Below are positions 28,946-41,000 of a DNA stretch of 64,000 bases, piece by piece. The DNA comes from Coturnix japonica (taxonomy: Eukaryota; Chordata; Aves; Galliformes; Phasianidae). The translations under genes and the position numbers were made by a program. Every line of letters starts with the position of its first letter. Positions within the stretch are counted from its first letter, which is position 1. The stretch lies in contig NC_029521.1 in NCBI RefSeq assembly GCF_001577835.2, positions 19,622,470 through 19,686,469 of the forward strand, read 5' to 3'. The notes below the pieces were generated by a model. That model did no database searches, was not told where the DNA came from, and saw only the letters and a program-made list of their open reading frames with translations.

Positions 28946-29049
28946 CTACCTCCGCAGGCTGCGCTGTGCCTGCCGCAGCAGCGTGTCGAAATCCAGAGAG
29001 TCGAACTTGCTCTTCACAGGGGCTGGATCGAAATCTTCTCGGTTGGAGT
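28946..29049 (-). CDS. PPRC1: PPRC1 last coding exon
   Basis: Encodes [20 protein letters not shown] followed by [14 protein letters not shown] and TAG, essentially identical to the human C-terminus. It is separated from exon 13 by a 3.7 kb intron filled with CR1 sequence and an assembly gap. Confidence 0.95.
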
Positions 29050-32000
29050 CTGGAAGACATGGGGAGAGTCTGCCCTGAGCCATAGGGGCACCAGCACAGG
29101 GAGAACCAGACAAAACCAGCGCTGGTCTGGGAGGGGATTCAGGGAGAGGTGCAGGGAGGGATGGGGCTGGGGGGATCCAATCAGCAAGGACCTTCTAAGA
29201 GAACTGAGGGTGAAGAAAGGGGTGTACAAGCTCTGGAAACAAGGCTGTGTCACCCGGGAAGAATACAGGGATGCCGTCCGGACTTGCAGACGTGGGATCA
29301 GGAAAGCCAAGGCGCAGGCAGAACTGAACTTGGCGAGGGACATGAAAAACAATAAGAAAACCTTCTACAGGTACATTTGGCAATCCGACAAACCTCACTG
29401 GGCAGACCTGTTCCAGGACCTGACACTCTTCTAGTAAAGAACTTTCCCGCTAACATCCAACCTAAATCTTCCCTCCTTCAATCTAAAACCATTTCCCTAG
29501 TCCTGCTATTATCAGCCCTTTCGAAGAGTTATTTGCCTTCCTGGGAGACAGTTCCCTTCAGGTATGAAAGGCTGCAATGAGTCACCCCGCAACCTTCTCT
29601 TCTCCAGCTGAACAAACCCAACTCCCTCAGCCTGTCCTCATAGGGGAGGTGCTCCAGCCCCCTAGTCATCTTTGTGGCCCTCTCTGGACCCTTTCAAAAT
29701 CTCCATATCTTTTTTTACTGAGGGCTCCACACCTGGACACAGTACTCCAGATGGGGCCTCACAAGAGCAGAGTAGAGAGGGACGATCACCTCCCTATCCT
29801 GCTGACCACCCCTCTCCTGATGGAGCCCAGGATCCCATTTGCTTTCCGGGCTGCATAGCGCACTGCTGGCTCATGTAAGTTTCTCAATCTATCCGGACCC
29901 CTAGGTCTTTTTCTGCAGCGAGCTGCTCTCAAGGACCACTCCTCCCAGCCTGTACAGTGCCTGGGTTTCTTCCGGCCAAGTTGCAAAACCTTGCACTTTG
30001 CCGTGTTGAACTCTCATTAGGTTCACCCGAGCCCAGCTTTCCAGCCTGTCAAGGTCCCTCCGAATGGCATCCGTTCCCTCCACCGTATCGACTGCACCAC
30101 TCAGCTTGGTGTCATCAGCAAACTGTGCGTGAGGGTGCACTCTATTCCCTCATCGATGTCATTAATAAGATGACATCTTTATTAGCACTCTATAAAGTGT
30201 GCTCTATAAAGAGCACCGGTCCCAAGACAGACCCTTGAGGGACGCCGCTCGTTACCGGTCTCCACCTGGACATAGAGCCATTGACCACCACCCTCTGTCT
30301 GCGGCCTTTTCAACCAATTGCTTATCCATCTAGTTGTCCACCCATCAAATCCACCTCCTCCAACTTTGGAGATGAAGGATGTGATGGGACCAGTGTCAAA
30401 GGCCTTGCTCAGGTCCAGGTAAATGACAGCGGTCGCCTCCCTTCATTCCACCAACGCCGTCACTCCATCATAGAAGGCACAAGATTAGTTAAGCATGACC
30501 TTCCTGGTGAAGCCATGCTGGCTGTCTCGGATCACAATGCTCAGTTCTTTATGTGATCAAGCATCTTGTCCAGGAGGGTCTGTTCTACATCTTCCCAGGC
30601 ACAGAGGTGAGGCTCACTGGCCTGTAGTTCCCCGGGTCCTCCCTGCTCACCCTTCTTGTAAATATGGAGTACGTGACCCTTTCCTCCAATCATCCGGGAC
30701 CTCACCTGACAGCCACGACTTCTCAAATATGATGGAGAGCGCTCAGCAACCACCTTCGAGCCAGCTCCTTCAGGACGCCTGGGATGTCACGCCATCTGGC
30801 CCCATTACTGCTTATACTCATTTCAGTCTAAGAGGCACTCTCGGACTTGCTCTACCCTTACATGGGGAGGGATTTACCTCCTTGGTCCCCACATAGAGGT
30901 CATGGGGGTGCAAGACTTAGGGACGTGAAAAAGACTAGAATGCTGGCCACCAGTTGAAGACTCAGGTGAAGAACTCATTCAGCACCTCAAGCTTCCCGTC
31001 TCTATGCCTGNNNNNNNNNNNNNNNNNNNNNNNNNGTTCCCTTCAGTATTGAAAGGCTGCAATGAGGTCACCCCGCACCTTCTCTTCTCCAGGCTGAACA
31101 AACCCAACTCCCTCAGCCTGTCCTCATAGGGGAGGTGCTCCAGCCCCCTGATCATCTTTGTGGCCCTCTCTGGACCCTTTCCAAAATCTCCATATCTTTT
31201 TTGTACTGAGGGCTCCACACCTTGGACACAGTACTCCAGATGGGGCCTCACAAGAGCAAGTAGAGAGGGACGATCACCTCCCTATCCTGCTGACCACCCC
31301 TCTCCTGATGGAGCCCAGGATCCCATTTGCTTTCCGGGCTGCCAGATGCGCACTGCTGGCTCATGTAAGTTTCTTCAATCTAATCACGACCCTTAGGTCT
31401 TTTTTCTACCGAGCTGCTCTCAAGGAACCACTCCTCCCAGCCTGTACAGGTGCCTGGGGTTCTTTCCGGCCCAAGTGCAAAACCTTGCACTTTGCCGTGG
31501 TTGAACCTCATTAGGTTCACCCGAGCCCAGCTTTCCAGCCTGTCAAGGCCCTCCGAATGGCATCCGTTCCCTCCACCGTATCGACTGCACCACTCAGCTT
31601 GGTGTCATTCAGCAAACTTGGCTGAGGGTGCACTCTATTTCCCTCATCCATGTCATTAATAAAGATGACATCTTTATTAGCACTCTATAAAGTGTGCTCT
31701 ATAAAGAGCACCGGTCCCCAGACAGGACCCATTGAGGACGCCGCTCGTTACCGGTCTCCATCACTGGACATAGAGCCAATTGACCACCACCCTCTGTCTG
31801 CGGCCTTTCAACCAATTGCTTATCCATCTAGTTGTCCACCCATCAAATCCACCTCCTCCAATTTGGAGATGGGAGGTGTGATGGGGGACCATGTCAAAGC
31901 CTTGCTCAGGTCCAGGTAAATGAGCAGCGGTCGCTTCCCTTCATTCCACCAACGCCGTCACTCCATCATAGAAGCACAAGATTAGTTAAGCATGACCTTC

Positions 32001-35000
32001 CCTGTGAAGCCTGCTGGCTGTCTCGGATCACAATGCTCGTTCTTTATGTGATCAAGCATTGTGTCCAGGAGGATCTGTTTCATAAATTCTTCCCAGGCAC
32101 AGAGGTGAGACTCACTGGCCTGTAGTTCCCCGGGTCCTCCCTGCTCCCCTTCTTGTAAATGGAGTGACGTGACCCTTTCCTCCAATCATCCGGGACTACC
32201 TGACAGCCACGACTTCTCAATGATGATGAGAGCGCTCAGCAACCACCTTCAGCCAGCTCCTTCAGGACCCTGGATGCACGCCATCTGGCCCCATTAGACT
32301 TATACTTCATTTCAGTCTAAGAGGCACTCTCGGACTTGCTCTACCCTTACAGTGGGGAGGGATTTACCTCCTTGGTCCCCACATAGAGGCTTATGGGGTG
32401 CAAGACTTAGGGACGTGAAAAAGACTAGAATCCTGGCCACCAGTTGAAGACCAGGTGAAGACTCATTCAGCACCTCAGCTTTCTCTTTCATCTGTTGAAG
32501 CCATTTTCTCCTTTTTAAATTTACCAGGTAGGTAGCCCATTTTTGGCCTGTTCTCTTCTGGCCAATGAAGGATGCCCCGTCCTTGGAGGTGTTCAAGGCC
32601 AGGTTGGACGGGGCCCTGGGCAACCTGATCTAGTAAAGGTGTATGTTTGGTGGCCCTGCTAGGCAGGGTGTTTGGAGTTGTATGATCCTTGAGGTCCCTT
32701 CCAACCCGGGTAATTCTGTGATTCTGTGAATCACCCACCCAACACACATGGGTAGGAAGGGATCCAGGTGCAACTCACCCAGGTCAGCATAGTTTCTCCT
32801 GCAGAACTGCCGGCGGCCACCAAAGCACAGGTCAAAGGGCTGCTCATCTGGACGCCGCAGCTTGTGGCCGCTCTCAATGGCAGCAAAGGCCTCCTCAGCA
32901 TAGCGATAGGTGACAAAGCCATAGTTGTCCCTGCCAGCAAGGAGATAAGCGTGAGCACAGTCACAACATCCTCCTGTGGAGCTGGGAAAGACCAAGGAGA
33001 GCTCTTACCCCTCGGAGCGGAAGTGCAGGGTGCACTCCTCGATGTCCCCAAACACTGAGAAGCGGTGCCGCAGCTCTGACCGTGTCATCCTGCTGGGGAT
33101 CTTGCCAATGAACACAACTCGCCGCTCCTCCTGCGGGCAGGGGCACCATCCTGTCAGCTAATGACCTAGGGAGCCCCAAATCCAGCTTCCCAGCCCCACA
33201 ACACATCCACATTCATAGAATCATCGATGCTGGAAAAGACCTCTAAGACCATCCAGTACAATTGCTGACCCACCACCAACATGCCATCCACTAAGCCACA
33301 TCCCTAAATCCACTCACTATTGCACGTTCCTTCTGGAGGATCCTCTGCCTTTGGTAGTGGTCCTGTGCATCGTAACTGTATCTGTTGAGAAGAAAACAGA
33401 CTTACAAGCTATAGGGTCAGGGAAGGTGTTGAAAGAGAGTGATCCCAAGGGAGATGCCCGAGGAGTAGGATCAGCTCCGTGTGAATGGCCACACTCACCT
33501 TCTCCGCCTGTTACTCCTCCTGCAGGGAGAGGGTGAACGGGAGCGGGACTGCCTGCGGGATGGGGACTGGGAGGAGTAGGAGGATGAGGAGGAGGAAGAA
33601 GAGGACCTGTCCCGGGACCTGCCACATGACCCACAGCTGGAACGGGAGGATGAGCTGTGGGAACATCTCGAGCGGTACCTGGAGGGGAAAAAAGAGAACA
33701 AGCTCAGCTCCTCTGTCCAGCATCATGAGGCTCCGGGGAAGGAAAAGAGCTCCACTCTGCCAAAGCACCCAGAATGGCACACAGACAGAACCCAGCAGTA
33801 TCCTCAGGGTGAGCCTGGCTATGGAAACACCTGCCCATGTTTGCCAGGGGGTACAAAGGCACTGCTCCAAATCCCACAGCCTAAATGGAGTAGGATCTCA
33901 TCACAGAGTCTCTGAAGAGCAACATATGGGTATGGGGGAACCATTCAGCGTGGCTGCAGCCAGGCAAGGATTCAGAGAATGTGGGGCTGCTGCACTGAAC
34001 TCAACATGGTACGCTGTGCTAACAGAGCCACTGCACCTGCATGGCACCCAGCAGCCACCCTGATCAAGAGCCCAAGTGCCTCCAAACATGCATTGACAAA
34101 CCCAGGACAAGCCCAGGGACTGCCACGTAACTCTTGGGGGACAGCAGGTCAGGCTAGTATCACCCATAGAAATACTGCCCAGTACAATGTCCAGGAAAAG
34201 GGGGCAGAGGGAGTCCCAGCCCAGCTGTGCTGAGTGGCAGGGACACATCCTTGCAACACCCAGATGCACAAAGGCTCCAAAGAAAGTTACCCTGCAGTTG
34301 CCTCAATCGATAGAGAGTGCAGAGAAGCAGCAGAACAGAGCCAGATGGGCTGCTCCCCTGCTCACCCCCAACAGCTCCCTGCTGTGCCTACAGCTTATCT
34401 CGTTCCTACATTCAGGGCTGCACCACTACAGACACCTGCATTAATCCCACAGAAAGCACCCAAAAGCCAAGGCATAACCAAGGGCTCACACGTGTGCTAG
34501 TACATGGTGGGGCTCCAGGAGGGGCAAGGAGGCCTTGTCCACAGGTGGGACTCAGCCAGACCTCTAACTGTTCGGCTGCTCACCCCTCCAGGGGGACCGC
34601 AGAGAAACACCTTTGCAAAAGACCAGCCCAGAGAGCAAGCTGACACCACTCTGCCACTTACCCGCGCCACCGCTTGGACGGTGGGGACAGTGACCGCGAC
34701 CGGGATCGGGAGGATGAGGATGATGACGAAGACTCGCTGGCTCCATCCGAGCTGGAGCTGAAGGAGCGGCTGGCCCGGCTGCGGCCGGCCCTCCAGCTGC
34801 CTGCAGAGGGGCTGGGCGAGTCCTGTGGTCTCCGGTAGCAGCGCAGGGACTTCTTGGCAGTGACACGGCCAGGCTGGGTGCTAGGGGTCCACACCTCCTG
34901 GTCCCGGCAGGGAGATGCAGCCGGGGACAGCAGCACTGAGGTGGCGGGGCTGTCACACTCGGTGACGGCCTTGCTGGGGACATTAGTCCGATAATCCAGG

Positions 35001-38000
35001 GGAGTCGAGCAGGCAGCCCCTGGGGACTCCTGGCTGGGCCCCGCTGCAGCAGCAGGGGTCGGTTTGGGCTGGTCCAGCGTCCGTTTGGTTAAGGAGGAGA
35101 TGGGCTTGATAGTGATGTCCCGGTGGTGTTTGACGTTCCAGCGGGAGCCGCTCTCGGTGGCGGGGGGCTGCGTGCCAGCCATGCTGCTGTTCTCCAGGCG
35201 TGTCACGCGTGGGTTGCAGTAGTCATGGTCACCTGAGCAGACGTGGCTGGGGGCTGCACTGCCAGGCACTGAGCTCCTCCCCTGCAGCTTGCTCTGGGGC
35301 AGGGGTTTAGCTTTTGTGAGCTTGGCGGTCCTCTGACTCCCTTCCTGAGGTGCCGAGACAGGTGACTTGGTCTTGGCCAGCAGCGAGACAGTGGGCAGCG
35401 GCTTCCAGAGCTGGTGGGGAGGGGTCGCTGGGGGAGTGAGCCCTGCAAGAGTGGCACAGAGCTGTTAGGAGGGGGATCCCAATGAAGAAAAGAGGAAAGC
35501 ATCCCTTCATTGCAGTCCATATGACTGGACACTTCACCCAAGCTCCCCACTCCCCTCAAGCCTTGGGTTCCCCTCCAGGCAGCTCCCAGCCCCACAAAAG
35601 CCCTTGCCAGGGCTCCAGGGGTTCCCCTCCCTGCTCCTGGGCATCACCTGCCACGTTGGCCAGCTCCGAGGCCTGTAGGCTGTCTGGGGGCTTCTTCTCT
35701 GGCTGGGGCTCTGACCTGAGAAGGAGAAAGGAGCTGTGTCAGAAGCAGCTGCCTCCAGATTCAGAGACACTCATACCCACCCAAGATGCCTGAACAGGCA
35801 AGGATGGACCTCGCACATCCCAGCCCTGCATCCCTCTGCCAGGACTGAACAGCCCAAGGCTGACTCAGGGCTCCGTGCTGGGGCACACGGAGATCTCTGT
35901 ACTCACCCAGCACTCCTCACTGGCAGCTTTTCCTCAGGGGGCTGCACAGGAATCTCCTCCTTTTTGGCTGAAAAGAGAGTGGGTGGGTGAGAGCAGAGCT
36001 GGAGGGCAGCAGACAGACTGTGAATGTGGGGGAGAGGTTTCAAGGCATCCCGGCTCTATGTAGAGCTTTTGCCTTTTCTTCCTATCACCATCTCTTCAGC
36101 TGCCCCAGAGACCTCTGGCCAACTGACTCAGAACAGAAAGGAAACAAAGGCAGAGAAGCCTCTGGACAAGGCATTTACACAAGGTACTGCCACCTTAGGA
36201 ATACACGCAGCACAGGGACACAGAAGAGACCCTACAGGGGACAACATGGTGCATCCTCACCTTCAGACTTCTCGAACTGCTCCAGCAGGCTGGACAAGTC
36301 AGCAGCTTCAATTCCTGGACGGGGAGAGAGCACAGGTCAGCTCTGCCTGCCTTCACCCCCTTCCCCTGGGCACACTTTGAGCTACAGAAGCTCCAGAGCC
36401 TCCCACAGCAGGGACGGGAGCACCCAGTTCTGCAGTCCCAAAAGGACCAGTTTAGGCACTGTAAGCCCAGCCTGCAGGCAACGAGGATATACAAGACAGC
36501 CAGACACACCATCCAAGCCCACAGATCACCACCCTTTTGCCACCCTCACCCAGAGCAGTAGCTGGAAACAGTCCCAGCAGCCCTGCACCCCACCCACCGA
36601 TCTCACTGATGAAGGCCTGCACGATGTCCTGGCTACTGTTGCTGTTCTGCACGGGGCTGATGAGAGGTTGGTGCCTCCAGGGCCGTGCAGCAGGCGGCTT
36701 GCTGCTCTCCCGGCATGGTTTTGGTGGCGGTGCTGGAGCCTGGGTGATGGACTTGTGGCTGGATGGCTCCACTGGGGTCTTGTCCTCTGGGGTCTTGGCT
36801 GGTCCCACAGGCTCCTCTGTGGGGTTGGTGCCAGGGGATCCCCCAGCAGGGACAGCAGCAGCTGATACCTCTGCAGGAATGACAGCCTGGGGGGCCTTTG
36901 AGTGCTGGATGGGGGCTGGAGGCGGGGGCTCCTCCAAGGGTTGGGTGGGAGCAGCCACGTTTGGAGCTGGTGCTGCAGGTGGGACCCTGCTGGGCTGGGC
37001 AGCAGCACCCGATGGAGTTACTGGTGGCTGGGTGGGAGCCGGAGCTGAAGGTCCCTTGGGGAAGGAGCTCTCCCCTACCAAACGTGCCTGTCTCCTAGGA
37101 TTTGACACCCTGCTGACCCCTGGTCTGGTCTGGCTGCCTGCAGTCCCTGTCTCAGTGCCTGGGGATGGCTGCACAGGGATGGCTGGCAGCTCCGGGGCTG
37201 GGGGAGCCTGCCCATGCAGGAGGGCTGTGCTGGGGTGGCCACTAGCTGGGATGGAAGAGGCCACTGCACCCTGCAGTGCAGGATCACTGTATGCCATAGG
37301 AGGCACTGGAGGTGGTGGAATGGGGATGCCTGGCCAGTAGGATGGGGGGGCCCAGCCCACAGGGCCATAGGGGCCACTGGGGACGAAAGGCGGTGGGGGT
37401 GGCAGGGCCGGTGGGGGCGGCAGGGCCGGTGGGGGCCAAGCCATGGGTGGGGGCGGGAGGCCAGGCATCATGTGGAAAGTGCCGGGGGGCCCAGCTCCAG
37501 GTGGTGGGGGCAGAGCGTGACAGCCCAGGGGCTGCGGACCAAAGCAGGGCCATGAAGGCACAGGTGGATACATGGCATAACCACTGGTAGTGGCCAGTGG
37601 TGGCATCCCAGGGGGAGCTGCCCCAGCAGCTGGAGGCACGGCAGGTGGAACAAAAGGTATTTGTGGCACTGGAGGTGGTGGGGCTGAGGCAGGTGCCTGA
37701 GCTGGTGCCAGAGCTGGTGCTGGAGCCGGAGATGCAGCTGGTGCTGGTGCTGGAGCTGCAGCCAGAGCCGGAGTTGCAGCCGGAGCCGGAGCTGCAGGTG
37801 CTTTGCTGGTAGGAGGTGGCCCAACAGGGGAGCTGGAAGATTTCTCCAGGCTCTTCTGAGCACTGGGTGTCTCGGTGGGCGGTCGTGCAGGTGCCACCAG
37901 GCAGGGGATGTCTGCCAGCTCGGTGGGAGGCTCGGGGACACTGGGCCACTTGCTGGCTGCTTGCTTCTTGCCCTCCTTGCTGCCCATGCTGGACTGGCGG

Positions 38001-41000
38001 TGCTGCATGCGCATGCGATATTCCCGCAGGCTCAAGGCCTTGGGCTTGGCCTCCTTGGGCAGGGTCTCACTTGGCTCTGCTGCGGGAACACTCTGGGGAG
38101 GCTCCATGCCTACATCCTGCTTTGGCATCTCAACATCTGGCTGTGCAGCCCCTTTGTCCTCTTGCTCCGCTGGGCTGGGTGGCTTTGCTGCTAGCGGCTC
38201 CTCCATGGTTTTCTCCTCTGGCACAGCAGTCTCACCCTTCTCCAGCACTGTGTCTGTCATTTCTGGCTCCAATTCTTTTGGCACCTCCGGGGGCTCCTTG
38301 GTGGGCAGGGAGGCCCTTGCCGTGCCCCGGGGGCGGCCGCGTGGCCGTGGCACCCGCTCAGCATGCAGCTCCATCTGCCCCTCCTTCCGTGCCTGCTCCA
38401 GTTGCCGTGCCAGGAAGTCAGAGACCTGCAACGAGGGCCGTGCTGCCCGCCGTGACCGGCCTGATCTCAGCTGGTGTGCCATGCCATCTCTGCCCAGACG
38501 GCCATCCTCACTCAGGCCCACACCCGCTTTCTTTTTTCGACTCTTCCTTGCTCTCTCACGGCCACGTCCCTTCTCACAAATCTCACGCTTGCTGCTTACT
38601 GCAGTCTCCATGGGGGTCTTGCTGTCCAGGGCTGCACATGAGGGGTCCTGCCCAGATGGTTTCTCCTCCTCCTCCATCCCAGTTTCAGGTGCTGGATCTC
38701 CTGGCAGCTCCTCTCCGTGCACTGGGATTGACTCTGTGTTGCTCTCTGTGCCCAGGAGTTGGGGCTCCAGGTCAGGGAAGCTGGGGGCCAAGGGCTGCAG
38801 CACCACAGGGATCTCCATGTTCTCACCCTCCCTGGGCACGATCTCCAGCACAACGGGACCACTCAGCAGCTCCTTGGCCACGGGCTCAGTCTCGGGGTCC
38901 AGGCACACAGTGAAGGTGGGCAGGCAGTAGGGGTGCATGGACTTCACCAGCTCACTCAGCGACACATCACTTGTGTTGATGACACAGGGGTCTTCATGCT
39001 CCTCCATCACCACCTCGGGTGCATTCACGCAGAACTCTGCGGCCTCCATACTGCTGTCCAGCTCTGGGCTGGAGGCAGCCTCTTCATCCTCCTCCTCCCC
39101 ATCACTGCGCTGCAGGGGGAGCTGCTCATGGGCACGGGGCCGCCCCTGCTTCCTCTCTACCCTCGGGGTGCTGCAGGTTTGCTTCTTTGGTGGTGATGGG
39201 TCCTCCAGGCTGTGAGCAATGCAGTCCCAAGCCAGGTCCACATCGGTCTGGAAAGGGGAAACCAGAGCTCATGTCAGCTCCCACCACTTATTGACACCCT
39301 CTCCCAGCTGCACTGGAGGCATCACAATCCCAGCACCACTTCTCTGGCTCTCCCTGCTCACCTTCCCAGCTTCAGGCGTGCTGCCACCACTGCTGAGGGA
39401 CCAAAGACCCTTGGGCTGCTCCAAGGCAGGGCTCTTGCCCTCAAGAACTGGCCGGGATAGGCTGAGAAACTTCTGGAACTGGTGGAGAGATGGATGGAGG
39501 ATGAGGCATGGAAGGTACAGAGCTCCCAATAACACTGTCATCTCACCACTGTGCAGCTGGGCATGGAGTTCCTAAACATTCTATGAACCCCCCCACCCTC
39601 CCAAACCCCACACCTGAAGGCCCAGAAGGACATTTTGGGTTGTAGAAGAGGTCCCACCACTCACTGAGGAGTTCTCCCGCTCTCGCAATGAGGTCAACAG
39701 TTCCGCATCCATGATGGTGTCAAAGGGGGACAGGGTCTCATCATCTGTGCTGTCCAGGATCTCCGTGATGGCAGTGAGCAGGGACAGCTCATTCTGTGCA
39801 TCCAGGCAGGCCTTGCCCTGCAGGAAGAGCAGGCACAAGCTCAGAAGGCACCAGGGCACAGCTGTGGGGTAGCAGGGCCTCAAGAGGCCCAGGCCACCAC
39901 TTGCCATGCACAGGGACCCACCTCGCTAATGGAGAGGTCCTCGATGATGGAGATGACGGACGAGTCAAGGTAGTTCTGCATTGTCCCCAGGATCTCCTCA
40001 GCTTCTGGGATGGTTTCTGCATCCAGCGACAAGTTCAGATCATCCTCCTCAAAGGAGAAACACTGCAGAAAGCAGAGTAAAATGGGTCAGCGCTCCACAA
40101 ACCATCACCACACATCTCCAAATGAACAAGCAGGTCAGAGGGCACCACAGAAACTTTAATCCCTCGCTTTTTGGGGAGGTTCACACCAAGCCCCACAATG
40201 CATCATGCCACCAATCCCGGACCCCTCTCCACCATCACTGGCACCACACTGAAAGCTCTCACCCAGCACTTTTGGGACTGGTGAAGAGCAACGAGCAAAG
40301 CCCAATACATCCCATGTGTGTGTGATAGCATCCTGCTCATGCTCAGTGGGCAGGGGAGATGCATGCTTCCCTCCTGCACCCACAGACCGTCACATGCTCC
40401 TTTGGCTTCGGCTGTCAGCGCTTCAGATAAGCCCAAAACATTATGAAATGTGCAGGGCTCAGCAACAGGGATGCATCCAGCTGTCACTACCAGGGCTGGA
40501 ACCACCACTGCTCTGAGCAGACAGTCTGTGCTCATGACCCAACACCAAAAACGCTCCTCGCTACTCATCCCCAGCACCCCTGGCTCCTCTGTCCTTCCCA
40601 GACCCCTGGCATGTCGGGATAAGGCTGCACCACAGCCCCGGCCAGCAGCAAAGGTGCAACGTGGGCGTGCTGCTGACACGAGAGAGTGTTTGGGTTCCTG
40701 CTTGCAGATGGGCTTTGTCAGAGATAACGCAGGCAGGGACAATAAGCGCCCCAAGGACAGAGCCCTGGGAGTGCTGGCCAGGAGCTGCCAGGCAGCCTTC
40801 CTACCTCAAAACACAGCCGAAACTTGGATGGGGGAGCTCAGCCCCACACCGGGGATCAGCTCTATGCAGCCCGCTGGTGACACTTCCAGGGTTGTTTGCA
40901 GTGTGTGGAGGAGTGTCTCGCTCCCCGAACCCTTTCCAGCCATCAGGAAGGCCATCTCCCAGCGCTGCCCAGCTCCTTTGACTCAGCGCCTCGCCAGGAG

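Noticed and set aside
37816-38930. Long plus-strand frames (365 and 351 codons) opposite PPRC1 exon 5
   Set aside because: They are antisense shadows of the large PPRC1 exon.
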